Below, piece by piece: positions 17,191-26,639 of a stretch of DNA of 34,295 bases. The translations under genes and the position numbers were made by a program. The DNA comes from Paramacrobiotus metropolitanus. Taxonomy: Eukaryota > Tardigrada > Eutardigrada > Parachela > Macrobiotidae. The stretch is taken from positions 1 through 34,295 of the forward strand of contig NW_026570590.1 in NCBI RefSeq assembly GCF_019649055.1. Direction: 5' to 3'. Position 1 is the first letter of the stretch. Every line of letters begins with the position of its first letter. A model generated the notes under the pieces. That model had not been told where the DNA came from, did no database searches, and was given only the letters and a program-made list of their open reading frames with translations.

Positions 17191-17948
17191 GAGGCATGTT
17201 GAAGTTGGATGTGCGACGGAAAGGTCAAATCGAAATCTTTATCAGGGAGGCAAGCAAAGAAGTGCTTGAAGGCCGCAGAAAATTGGCTAAGTTCCTCCAT
17301 GACCTTTAATCGAAGTTTGAAGCGAAGTTGGATGACCTTTGGGATCATTACCGCCCAAGAGAGTCACCGTATTGGAATTTAAGTCGCATGACCTTTTGGG
17401 ACCATTAACCCAAAACGAGTCGCACATCTCAACGGATCATCCCAACAAAGGATGACCTTTACCAGGGAGGAAGCGAACTACGCTTGTCTTAAGACGTCCC
17501 TCCATGACCTTTATGGATCTCATTTTAAGTCGTACAATTGATACGCACCATATCCCAAAGATTGAAGCAGTATTCCCTAAGTCGTACTTGATACGCACCC
17601 GATTCTCAAGCGGATTGTGATGAAAGTCGCACTATGGATGCGCAGAATTGCTCAAGCGAGCGGAATGGGCCAAGGTGCGGAAAACGGTGGACAGGACCTG
17701 TGACCTTTACGAGTCAGAAATGGAGGATCCTAGTCTACATTGATTAATTGCTTCTGTTGATCTGTTTAACTGTTGATCTGTTTTTGTATTAGAATTGATA
17801 TGGAATAGTATTTTGATACAGATCTCTTTATTTCACATTGTGCATTTGGAATTGATGTGATAAAATGGAATAAGAGAATTTGATGTTTTTGAGCACGCAC
17901 AGACACCGGCGACCGCCGTCTTTTCGTGGATTCGGGAGTGTGTCCAGC

Positions 17949-17979
17949 CTCAACGGAGCTCGGCATCCCCCCAGAGGCA
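17949..17979 (+). other. Polypurine-tract region before the 3' LTR
   Basis: Plus-strand priming should occur directly upstream of 17980, but only a short purine stretch (AGAGG) follows a run of six C. A very similar 27-nt segment (caacgga-ctcggcat-cccccaga) occurs at about 16243-16268, which could be a second copy of the same signal. Confidence 0.35.
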
Positions 17980-18316
17980 TGTGAGCGGGGGTTCACTAGC
18001 GTTCACGTCCACGACGCTACGCCAGCTGGATTACGTGTCTGTGTTGTGTCTCGCTCTGATTGGCTAGTGGGCGCGGCATAGCACGTGCTGCACAGTGTTA
18101 CACACTGTTGAATTGGCTCTACGATTTGCGATCGAGCTGCGCCGATCACTTGTTGATTTCTGGTCTCCAGACTTTCAATATTATTAAAAGTTAGCTATTA
18201 GCGGTGCGACGTTTCGCGATTCCGCGTAGTTCGCTATACATATCGCATAGCTCACTCCACGGGATAGATTCCGTTTCTGTCTCCGTATCTGGATCACAGT
18301 TGGATCTAGCATTAGA
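17980..18316 (+). repeat. 3' long terminal repeat (337 bp)
   Basis: It is identical by eye to 202-538. It is followed directly by ACAG (18317-18320), the right target duplication. The match to the other LTR indicates a young, possibly still mobile copy. Confidence 0.95.
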
Positions 18317-18320
18317 ACAG

Positions 18321-19558
18321 CAACAGTTATGAAAAACAATTAACTATCAGACACACATAGCAAGAAGCATAAGAACTGTGTCAGCCAATTTGCCATTGTA
18401 AGCCTAATCAATAAACACTAATATCTGCTGCTCAAAGAACGCCGGTGTGCTATAAATATAATGCTGCATGCTGCTGTGCATCAGAAAATTTACTGAACCA
18501 CCACTGGATTAGCTTGAGACTTGAATAATAACGAAACAGATAACCGAACAAATTAAAGACAACCAAAAAAGCGAAAATGACTCCAAACATGCGCATTAGT
18601 TTTCCAGTATGCTGACGCGCCGGTACGGCTGATTCCATGCTGTGCAAGCCAGCTTAATTCGGTTGTCGTGATCCTTCACCTCTTTCCACACTGCCTGCAA
18701 TATTACCATGACAAGTAATATTCCTGATAAATTGATACATAAGATTCGCGACGTGACAGGGGAACCTCGTTCTACTGCGTTTTTGAAGCAGAGATTAAGT
18801 CTAGCTGTAGTGAAAGGAAATGCTGCTGCTGTTTTGGGCACCTTGAATATGCGTCCTAGGATTTTTGATAGCAATAACGATTTTGGCTGTTTTTTTAACG
18901 TTTAAATTTGAATCATTTTAAGTAGTATTACGAGAATGCACTTTTTGTAACATTGATGGCCTTTGCCCAATAAAATCAGTAAGATACGATAACTACAGGT
19001 TTACTCCTGTTAGCACGGGCTTTTTTGGCGCGGGATCGGTTTGCTCTTCACCTAAAAATCTGTCGCCAAAGCTTGTAACCTGGCAGCAAAATTTATCACT
19101 ACACGTCTTCGAACGGCGCTTTTTCGATATTCCTGTAGTCCTGTACTACAAATACAAGCAGTAATGCCGATACCGAGGCAAATAAAGCTGTTTCAGTATT
19201 TCTTTCTATTGCTCCGTTTATCGAACTGTAAATCAGCACGGTGACAAACAGCAAGAAACCTTTTGTAGAAAAAGAAAAGCCGGTAGAGCAACGAGAAATA
19301 CGGCCATGTACATGTAATTTACATGTACATGCACATGTACCTCCTGCTATGTACACATATTTTTTTTATTGCATAGTTGTACCTGTAATTAATGCTTTAA
19401 TTACGGATTTTATTGCAAATTTATATGCAGAGCGTTGCAGACGCCGCTCCTTATTTATCTTGTGATCGCAGTTATGTACAGTACAAAGTCTATAACAACT
19501 GCAGCGTGCAATGAGTTAAATAGGTCGTGCGTCTTGCTACAGACAGTAATCATTGGTT
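18321..19558. other. Host intergenic DNA, no supported gene
   Basis: Short minus-strand open stretches at 18450-18647 and 18596-18874 encode hydrophobic segments and might be remnants of a membrane-protein gene; I could not join them into a convincing product. A 27-nt palindrome of CATGTA units lies at 19305-19331. Confidence 0.4.
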
Positions 19559-20600
19559 TTAGTTTTTACCGTTTACATGGCGGGATAAACTGGCCAAGTG
19601 AATGTTGAGTACGTTTGGGAAAACTACCGGCCGGGTACGGCACTGCCGGCATTTTGCTGTTATTGCCGTCCAGATCTGCTTACATCTTCGTTGCATTTTG
19701 GGCGTTAGTAAAACCAAGGCCGATGGAACAATGACAGCAGGTACGAAATACGAGTACGAAGCAATACTGGATAATAGATTATAAGTTCCATGGTTCGGGC
19801 AGAAATCCGAAATGAACAGGTTAACCTTTCCTGGCGTCCAAGAAATTACTTCGATACAGGTTACAAGACTTAATATTAAAAACCGGTTGTTCTTGTCTTT
19901 CGTTTCTTCCCCGTTGTCGTGCCTCTGAGGATGCTTGCGGTGAAAAGCAAACTGTACGGCTGTCACGAGGTAAAAGAGGGTATGAGCGATATACGGTAAG
20001 AACACTCCGAAGATGTCAGCCACCTGAATGAAGGTTTTCTTCGGCCCCGCGTAAACACATCCGATATGGTCGAACCCTTCATCGGCCATCACGGCAGCCA
20101 AATAATACAACATACACGCATGTATGGCGCAAAATATCGTTACCGAGATAATTATGGCCATCTTTGCTGAATACCGGTCCCGGTAGAAAATGGGAAAACT
20201 TATGGCAATCAGTCGGTTAAACGCAACCGCCGCATGACTCCATATTAGGAGCGCTGGCGACAACGTCTCTGTATACAAAACCATGAAACACATTGACCTT
20301 GGTGGAGGATTGGCTGCACAGTACGTAGGGCCCAAGTAATAAAGCACTGGGATATTAATAACAATAAATAAAATGTTCATTAAGGTAAGAAAGAGAACAT
20401 GAATCTCATATATAGGAGGTAAGTGAATATAATCGTGTGCGGTACTTCAGCAAAACTGCTGCTGTCCCGTTCAATGCAACCACTGCGATGAGCAAAAGCG
20501 TTGACCATATTAGAGTTGTCTGGGCATCTGACTTTTTTGTATCTGAAGTCGAAGCATTGCCCGTGCTTGATGTGTTACACGCTAAGGTCACGGATGCCAT
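19559..20600 (-). pseudogene. Rhodopsin-like GPCR, frameshifted after TM1
   Basis: Seven hydrophobic segments can be read on the minus strand. TM1 (LLLIAVVALNGTAAVLL) is in the frame starting at ATG 20600. TM2-TM7 are in another frame, which runs from about 20430 to the stop at 19559. Class A features are an Asn-Arg-Leu motif in place of DRY after TM3 (AFNRLIAI), a TM6 Ser-Trp-Thr-Pro (ISWTP) and basic loops. TM7 lacks NPxxY (VPSALVLLTP). Between TM1 and TM2 the frame shifts by one base near 20415-20430. No intron with sensible splice sites resolves it, so this is a pseudogene or carries a sequencing indel. The N-terminus has N-glycosylation sites (NTS, NAS), fitting an extracellular end. The ligand is unknown. 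Confidence 0.75.
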
Positions 20601-22200
20601 ATTGTTATCGACTAAAGTTTAGAAAGGATTCAAAATCTGAGCAGCCGAAGAAGCATTTGAACAATATGCGCTGGAAAATACGTGTTGGAGCGGCAGCAAT
20701 TCCTATATACCGGCCGTAGCGTGACACACCAAATTCTCTTGTCAGTCTTAGGTTCCTATGTACTTGCAGCCAGGTGCGTAATTACAAGGAAACATTGAAA
20801 ACCATGATAATGTAAACACAGCCTTCATCTGAGCGAAATTGGCCATTTTTTATCTGCAATGTAATCAACTGTCTCCGAGCCGCATTTCCGGACTGTTCAT
20901 AGCAGCTGCTGTATACACTATACTCCGTACTTGGATTGTCGTGCGCGTTTTAATGTTTGTTTTGTAAAATCGAAGAATCGGCACATGGTGTAATATGGAT
21001 GTCCTGTGTCTGGGCGCACCACAATCAAACACAGAAATGTCAATCAACATTGCCACACAAATTCTGCAGCAGCAATGAATCACCACAACATCATCATGAT
21101 CGGGAATGATTAGTGCCCGATGTTGTTTTTCTTGGCATCTTTGCTGTGATTAAGTTTTGTTATTATTGTAACAAAGATATACGAGTATGCCTGTATACGA
21201 GTATCAAAGTGGAAGAAATCAATGAAATTAATACAATCATGCCATTTCGCTAGAGTAGTAATTTTGAATTTATGTATTAACCGTGAATCGATTTGGCACG
21301 TATTACTAGTGTGTTACGCGAAATTAGCATGAAAACCGTCTAAAAACATTACGAAAGAGAAGTCCATTTCCTAGAGCCACAAGGTAGTTTATTACAACAG
21401 TAGAAAGTTGACTACTATTCTAGTGGGTTGGTTAATCCACCTTAGTCACGATCTGTCGGTTGTTAGTGTGGGAAACGCGTCCGCGATGCTGACCGGAAGC
21501 TGACTACCTTTTATTCAGTTGACAACGGTGGGAGATGCACGATCATCCCATGGCAGTTAAGCAACGTAACGCAAGGCCATCGCAAGGTTTACTAGCAAGT
21601 TCAAAGTACACTAAAGCAAGATTCAGCGAGCGAAGCAGGCTGATGAGCATAAAGTACGGGGCAAGAAGCGCTGAAGGCGCGTAGTAAGATACGGGAGCAA
21701 GTTCAAGCAAGCTGCAGCAAGGCTAATTTTGAGATATTTCTGACTGTGAGATGCAGTCGGTAAAATGTAGGAAAATCAGGATTCGGATCTTCATAACACA
21801 ACACCCAATAAAAAGTAGAGGAGGGCAATTAACACTTCTACTGGCGGTATATTCTAATTTCTATCGTTACATTATCGTTTCCTCTTGATTAGTATGTTGT
21901 TAGTCCAGATAACGTTGTAGCCTGTAGTAAATTTCAGGGCTCCTGTAAGGCAATAAACGAGCAGTACATAGCGAGCACAACCAAAGTGATATTCTGAGAA
22001 CCACGGTCAAAACTTGACAGCGGTTAATGGACAGTGGATGCGTAGCTGAGTTTCCTAGTGGACCGGAATACCATTATTTTTTTTATAACAGTTACTGATG
22101 TCAAATGCAGTTTTCGAACACCTTAAGAAGTATCACGTAACGGTGTAAGTACAGTCGATTGAGTACTGACACAAAATTCTTAATTGAAAACCTTCATTTA
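20601..22200. other. Host intergenic DNA, nothing recognised
   Basis: AT-rich sequence without a convincing ORF on either strand. A short tatacgagtat direct repeat lies at about 21179-21205. Confidence 0.4.
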
Positions 22201-22202
22201 AA

Positions 22203-22800
22203 CTATCCTGGCACTGGCCAGCGATTGCACTCATCACACACAGCGCGTTTCCCCCGTTGTATTTGGAGAGATTGCCGCTGCCTAGGGTAGAGAAATCTGT
22301 CGTCCGTTTCTAGCATGTGGCGAAGCGATGCCGTTCCAAACTTTTTCCAGCAGCTTTTTAATTCCGCACCCCCATGATCCGCAATTTCAACCGCGGTAGC
22401 AATAAAAATGATATCTTGGCTCCAGGCTTCCCGCCAGCCTTGTTTAGTCAAATTATCACTGTTCGCGTGCTCGGCTACTGCTCCGCAGGGGCGGTAGTAC
22501 TATAGTTTCTCTCCCAACGAATTTATTCGTTAATACGAATGTACTCTTGGCACGCTTTTCTCACTCCTCGCCAGACTGTGTCCAAGTAACTGTGTCAGGA
22601 GGAACGTCACGATAGTAATACGGAACATTTGCAGCACATTGGGCGACAAATGGATCGTTGGTAAACATCAGACTGGACGAAATTTGTGCCAGGATTTCGG
22701 ACAGCTCCGATGTCGAAACAATGATATTATGCGGGCAATGCCTAAAGGTCAGTAGTGCTAGCCCTGAACATGACCAGTACAGAATTCCACTGTCGGCCAT
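22203..22800 (-). other. Possible coding fragments, minus strand
   Basis: Two open stretches (22561-22800 and 22203-22451) have balanced, protein-like composition, for example SELSEILAQISSSLMF and EIADHGGAELKSCWKKFG. A good donor (GA|GTGAGA) follows the first, but the phase of the nearest acceptor does not match the second. They may be exons of one gene, of two genes, or noise. No family is recognised. Confidence 0.25.
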
Positions 22801-23545
22801 TAATTTAAGAAATAGTCGTTCGATTCAGTTACTGGAAATAGTCGTTCAATTCAGTCACTTTTTACCAGTGGAGCACCGATGAAATCGAAATAGTTACTTA
22901 CTACTTCACGCGCGTCGACAATGAGCACCAGCTGCACCACCATGCCCAACAGGGGACTGGTGCCGGTTTAGAGTGTTTATTTCAACTTGGAACGCTAAGG
23001 AATGGAGTTTACCGATGTCGAATGAAGAAAACCGAGCAAACTGGTTGCATTAGGTGAGGCTCTATACAAGTACGGCATGAGAACTGAAGCCCTAAATTTC
23101 GAAGTGTTTGCTTCCCGCTGGCTTTTATTGCAGTCTTACGCTGGCGGGGGTGACTCTTATGATATTGTCGCTGTTGATTAGGAGAGAAGGAGGAGGATGT
23201 TCCAGTGCACTCCAAGTTTATATATTTATGAATCTTTTTCGTACCCTAGATATTGCCCTATAGTGAACTGATTGTTAAGTGACCAGAGTAGCGCGAAAAT
23301 TGCGTGACATCTGGAATTTCTAAATGCTGGCGGCCGTTAGTATTCCTCTTCTCTAAGTATTACCTTAGGTTTAGGTTTAGGTTTAATGTTTAACGTCTGT
23401 AAATACAAGGAATCACTCCTTATCGAGACTTACAGACATGCTCAGTAAAATTTACACGGGACAAAATTTCCTCAACAAAACAGTTTTTTTGCAGCACAGC
23501 AAGCATTCACCTGCTTGAGAAAACAGCATAGTTCGACAAATACTA
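22801..23545. other. Host intergenic DNA with a short TTAGGT repeat
   Basis: No gene seen. (TTAGGT)3 occurs at 23365-23382, too short to call telomeric. Confidence 0.4.
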
Positions 23546-24532
23546 TTAACTAAGTATACAGTGCGCGACACCAACAACATTCAATACATATATCCACTCC
23601 CTTACAAAAACATTGGATGGCCAGAATTTAGGGTCCATAATCTTTTCAGACATATCCTTAAATGTCCCGATACGGGCAAAAGTGGATGTTCGTTTGTCTC
23701 CATTCGGCGGTACGAAAACACTTACAAATCGTGTCTGGATTCCATCTGCATTCAACTGCGCGGCGAGGAATTCGTTGTATTCTTTTGCAGTCTTAAACTT
23801 CGAGTTTCCAAGACGTGGGATACCACGGACACAAAAATCCGCATGGGGCTTTCGATTACACTGCAGCGTTCTTACCAGTTCACTTCGAGGTTCTTCAGTC
23901 GTCGCATCGATCGCCATGGTGCCACGAATCATACGGGGCTGCCGTTTCACAGCTCCAGCGTAAGAATCAGTTGTTGATTTACTTGCTGATGGTGTCCTAG
24001 AGGCAGGTGTGGGACCACTCGGGGTGCCCTGGGTCGCGGGGTTCTTGGGTGGACATGTTGATGGATTACCTTTAACGAGTCGAGGGGCTGGTATTTTCCG
24101 TGGTTTCCATAATTTACCTGATTTTTTCAGCGCTTCTTGCTCATCAATTGAGAAGCCAAAATTATCGCGGAGCGAACTGGTGAATTCTTCATCCATCTCA
24201 TATCCACCCGCTACGCTGACAATTCCACATTCTGTCAAATAAACACGCTCATGAAGGCTCTCCATGGCTTCGTTCAGAACATCCACATTTTCGAGAGCTA
24301 GCATCACAGTACTCTCAGTAACGATAGGGACAGATGGTGTAACGTCCACAGTTTTGGCCTGGGCAGCTTGGAGAACCTGCAGCTGCTGTTCTAGTGCCTT
24401 CTTCTTTTCACCCAACAATCTGACTTCGAACTCCAGATCACTCAGAAACTCAATAACTTTTTTAAACTCAGGTAGAAAAGTTTTCCATGTCGCAGAAGCG
24501 TTAAAATCGAACTTAAAACTCGGTGGTTTCAT
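23546..24532 (-). CDS. Coiled-coil protein with ORF1p-like C-terminus
   Basis: 328 residues from ATG at 24532. Residues about 35-65 form a Glu/Lys/Gln/Leu-rich coiled coil. About 165-215 is Pro/Ser/Thr-rich and disordered. About 235-320 is a folded segment of the form FCVRGIPRL ... EYNEFLAAQL ... FWPSNVFVREW. The order coiled coil, linker, then a small alpha/beta domain ending in a WP-containing strand resembles ORF1 proteins of some non-LTR retrotransposons (pseudo-RRM type). No reverse-transcriptase ORF follows downstream (below 23545), so it is either an orphan fragment or a domesticated gene. The 5' flank repeats ATTCTACCAAATATT. Confidence 0.5.
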   Translation of the reverse strand: MKPPSFKFDFNASATWKTFLPEFKKVIEFLSDLEFEVRLLGEKKKALEQQLQVLQAAQAKTVDVTPSVPIVTESTVMLALENVDVLNEAMESLHERVYLTECGIVSVAGGYEMDEEFTSSLRDNFGFSIDEQEALKKSGKLWKPRKIPAPRLVKGNPSTCPPKNPATQGTPSGPTPASRTPSASKSTTDSYAGAVKRQPRMIRGTMAIDATTEEPRSELVRTLQCNRKPHADFCVRGIPRLGNSKFKTAKEYNEFLAAQLNADGIQTRFVSVFVPPNGDKRTSTFARIGTFKDMSEKIMDPKFWPSNVFVREWIYVLNVVGVAHCILS

Positions 24533-24930
24533 GATATATCAGAATATTCAAAAATATTCAAAATATTTGGTAGAATGAGGTTGGTAGAATATTTGGTAGA
24601 ATGACTTAGCAATGATAAGAAGAAAATCGTCCGGAACAAGGTCGGCGTGAATTCAGCTCCACGGCTTCATACACGGAACACTTCGTCAATCCTGTGTATG
24701 GCCAATTTTCTCCATGTCGGGATATCTACAACCCGCAGATCGCCCTCGTCCCACACTTTGGGACTACTGTCCGGGTGAAATCCGCTGAATCTGTCATAAG
24801 CCACAATGCACATGTTCGTGATCGATTACCGTTCGAATCAATCAGCAATCATTCAGCTGCGTTATAAGCAGAAAGAGTATCACTTTCGTTACCTTATGAT
24901 TGTGCGCTTATTAGCTATTATTACTAAAGC
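24533..24930. other. Host intergenic DNA, no gene seen
   Basis: Contains two direct copies of a TTGGTAGAAT-type string at about 24569-24604, upstream of the coiled-coil gene. Nothing else was recognised. Confidence 0.35.
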
Positions 24931-25686
24931 TTACATTGGAAAGTAATTGCGAATGCTCTGCCAGTCCTCGGGATAGGCCAAGGTGCGCAACCAGCCTGAG
25001 TAGACGGTCGTGACCTTTGCTAGCATGTTCTGCGTGACAGGCGGGAAGTTGTTGTTTTGTGCGCACATCAAGAAACTGGTGATGCACATCTCGCCGTCGC
25101 TGCAGCGCAGAAGCAGCTTCGGGAGGGTAACTTCTAGTTTATCGATGTCCAGTTCGAGCGATTCATCGGATAGATCCACCATCTACTCTCGCTCATGCGC
25201 TGGCAGGCGACGTAAGACTACGTCCTTGCCATAACGTGGTTTATAATGATTGTTACGCTCAAAGACCTGGTGCACCTGGGGACCAAAGAGGGCGAAAATC
25301 TCCCAGTTGCACAACACGACGAAGCTGCAAGTATGCATCAAGTACTGAATATCGTATGCCGCTCCGTGTTTCAACTTGAACTCTTCTTGCTGGAAGACTC
25401 CGACTGGGTCGACGTTAATGTGGTCAGGGAGTACGAGAAAACGCAGCTTAGTTTCCATGACATCTAACAGTGGATTCAGAAACCCAGGGTGATTTGTTGG
25501 AAAGACTCTCAAGAGCGTCAGACTGATGGTTGTTGCCTTGATTGAGCGGCCGAAGCAGTTGCCGGTGTCGGTTTCCAGTAAGTAGTGATGGCCGTCGGGT
25601 TGTAGGTGCCAGCAGCTTTCGAAGGAGATGCTGACGTGTTCTTTCGTCCTAGAGTTGTTTAACAACCGCCGCCATAAGCCACACAC
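24931..25686 (-). CDS. Hypothetical protein interrupted by an in-frame UAG
   Basis: The minus-strand frame 25686-25183 and the frame 25182-24931 are the same phase, separated only by TAG (25185-25183), which is followed at once by ATG (25182). Both halves have strongly coding-like codon choice with C/G at third positions, and contain ordered sequence (for example FKLKHGAAYDIQYLMH and TVYSGWLRTLAYPEDW). An upstream open stretch at 25760-25975 (ending near a CG|GTACGG donor-like site) may be an earlier exon. I do not recognise the family. The stop could be a recent nonsense mutation, a readthrough codon, or mark two cistrons; the true start is unknown because the first codon in frame is GTG. 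Confidence 0.45.
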
Positions 25687-26332
25687 CTTACATCAAGCAT
25701 ACACGCAACCGAATCAAAAATTAAAACGGCGGTACTCTTCACGAGCCGGTTGTTATTCGAGTATCCGTACCGTTTGGCTTTCATTTGCGAATGCAAGTCC
25801 AAATGCGACAAAATGTCGCTCAGCAGCAAAGGCGTCAAATCGCAAATTCAGGCAGTCAGCATCGATCGACCAAATTGGATATCTAAAGAAAGAATATTGT
25901 TTTAAACGAAGGTTGTCCAACTTTAAGCTGCTAAACGGCTTTGCCAGGGATATTTCTTCTTGTGTGATTCCTCCAGTTATCCATCGGCGGTAGATCATCA
26001 CGGCTGTTCAGATGTGTCTCCAGGATTTTCGGCAGGATTTCTGCCATCCACTGCGTCGGTTGCGCGTCCCTTGCGAGACTGGCAGAAACAAACATACAAT
26101 CTTTTTGTTCAACGCGCAGATGAAATCGGCAGCAGTCCGGCAGACAGTCTCGGCCCGAACGGCTTAAACCCAGTTTAGATTAGGATCACTTGAAATCACG
26201 CCGTATCCGCAGCATGAGTTTGGATGCAGTGCATCCCACAATCCCTGTCGCAGCAGTCAGACAGCATGTGCAGCATAACGGCTGGTCGGAAACGAAAGGC
26301 TCCGTTGTCTTTCTCACGCAGTGCCGCAAAAA

Positions 26333-26362
26333 CTTCAACGTCTTCGTTAGAAGACGTTGAAG
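26333..26362. other. 13-bp perfect hairpin at a gene end
   Basis: CTTCAACGTCTTC (26333-26345) pairs with GAAGACGTTGAAG (26350-26362) around a GTTA loop. The stop codon of the minus-strand ORF (26349-26347) lies in the loop. Confidence 0.7.
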
Positions 26363-26637
26363 TCTTCTTCTAAGACACCTCTGTACGAAAGGTCAATGTC
26401 CCAGTAGGATGGCAGCTGCCAGACGTCCTGCACTTGTATCCAGCGCGCTTCGGCTATTTCGGAGTCGGAGTGGGTGAAGGCGTGGTCGCCGCCGATATCC
26501 TGGATATAGCCCAGCCACCAGGTGTCGCCACCATGGCAAACGGCGACCGTGTTGTGAAACCTGATTTGATTGGAAACCCTGTTGTGAAACCTGATTTGCC
26601 GTCTGAAACGGCGGCATCGCACCCGGCGAACGCGCAT
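26347..26637 (-). CDS. Hypothetical terminal exon, minus strand
   Basis: The last ~65 codons use C/G-ending codons and encode an ordered sequence (for example GDTWWLGYIQDIGGDH and DSEIAEARWIQVQDVW, ending EEDFNVF). The EIAEARW segment is faintly like the C-terminal part of a Nudix fold, but no Nudix box is present, so I do not assign it. Upstream codons (26637 to about 26560) are repetitive (gttgtgaaacctgattt occurs twice) and may be intron. The stop lies in a hairpin loop. Confidence 0.4.
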   Translation of the reverse strand: MRVRRVRCRRFRRQIRFHNRVSNQIRFHNTVAVCHGGDTWWLGYIQDIGGDHAFTHSDSEIAEARWIQVQDVWQLPSYWDIDLSYRGVLEEDFNVF

Positions 26638-26639
26638 TC

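Larger units (their letters stand above)
1427..17706. promoter_or_regulatory. Element-wide array of AGGTCA/TGACCT motifs
   Basis: By eye I count about 119 exact hexamers: 13 in the leader, 23 in gag, 1 in the gag-pol overlap, 37 in the protease-RT ORF, 1 at the integrase start codon, 8 in the integrase ORF and 36 in the 3' tail. About 9 are expected in 18.1 kb at equal base frequencies, and about 9 occur in the 16 kb of flanking DNA. Most are extended to AAAGGTCA(C). In coding DNA they read as ERS, KVT or KGH on one strand and as VTF or DL (for example SDLS) on the other, so all codon phases are used. AGGTCA is the half-site of nuclear receptors, and A/T-rich 5' extensions suit monomer binders (NR5, ERR and ROR classes). 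Binding is inference. Confidence 0.75.
15141..17979 (+). other. 3' untranslated region of the retrotransposon
   Basis: 2.8 kb between the integrase ORF and the 3' LTR. From 15241 to 16132 it carries 24 AGGTCA copies, all in plus orientation, about one per 37 bp. From 16387 to 17706 there are 12 more, and the last six (17300-17706) are in the opposite orientation (TGACCTTT). A tandem repeat of about 190 bp lies at 16721-17190. No envelope-like ORF is present. Confidence 0.8.
202..18316 (+). mobile_element. Giant Ty3/gypsy LTR retrotransposon, 18.1 kb
   Basis: A complete element: 5' LTR (202-538), primer-binding site, 1.47-kb leader, gag, pol split by a frameshift and a stop codon, a 2.8-kb 3' untranslated region, and 3' LTR (17980-18316), flanked by ACAG duplications. 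The domain order protease-RT-RNase H-integrase places it in the Ty3/gypsy (Metaviridae) group. Typical members are 5-8 kb; the extra length here is a coiled-coil Gag extension, long disordered linkers in Pol and large leader and tail regions. The two LTRs match along their whole length by eye, so the insertion is recent. No env-like ORF (signal peptide, transmembrane segment) is visible. AGGTCA-type motifs are spread over the internal region but absent from the LTRs. Confidence 0.95.

Noticed and set aside
15141-17979. Envelope gene in the space after integrase
   Set aside because: No frame of adequate length, no signal peptide and no membrane anchor; the region is repeats and motifs.
19305-19331. 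CATGTA palindrome as a transposon end
   Set aside because: A simple alternating repeat with no partner copy or target duplication.
20405-20450. Intron explaining the GPCR frame change
   Set aside because: The only GT-AG pair tried leaves a premature stop; the AGGTAAGT string there is on the opposite strand.
23365-23382. Telomere-like (TTAGGT)3
   Set aside because: Only 18 bp and isolated; expected by chance in AT-rich DNA.
24931-25686. Eukaryotic RNA-dependent RNA polymerase fragment
   Set aside because: A few hydrophobic patterns are reminiscent, but none of the catalytic motifs is present.
26347-26637. Nudix hydrolase
   Set aside because: Only a faint C-terminal resemblance; the catalytic Nudix box is not encoded here.
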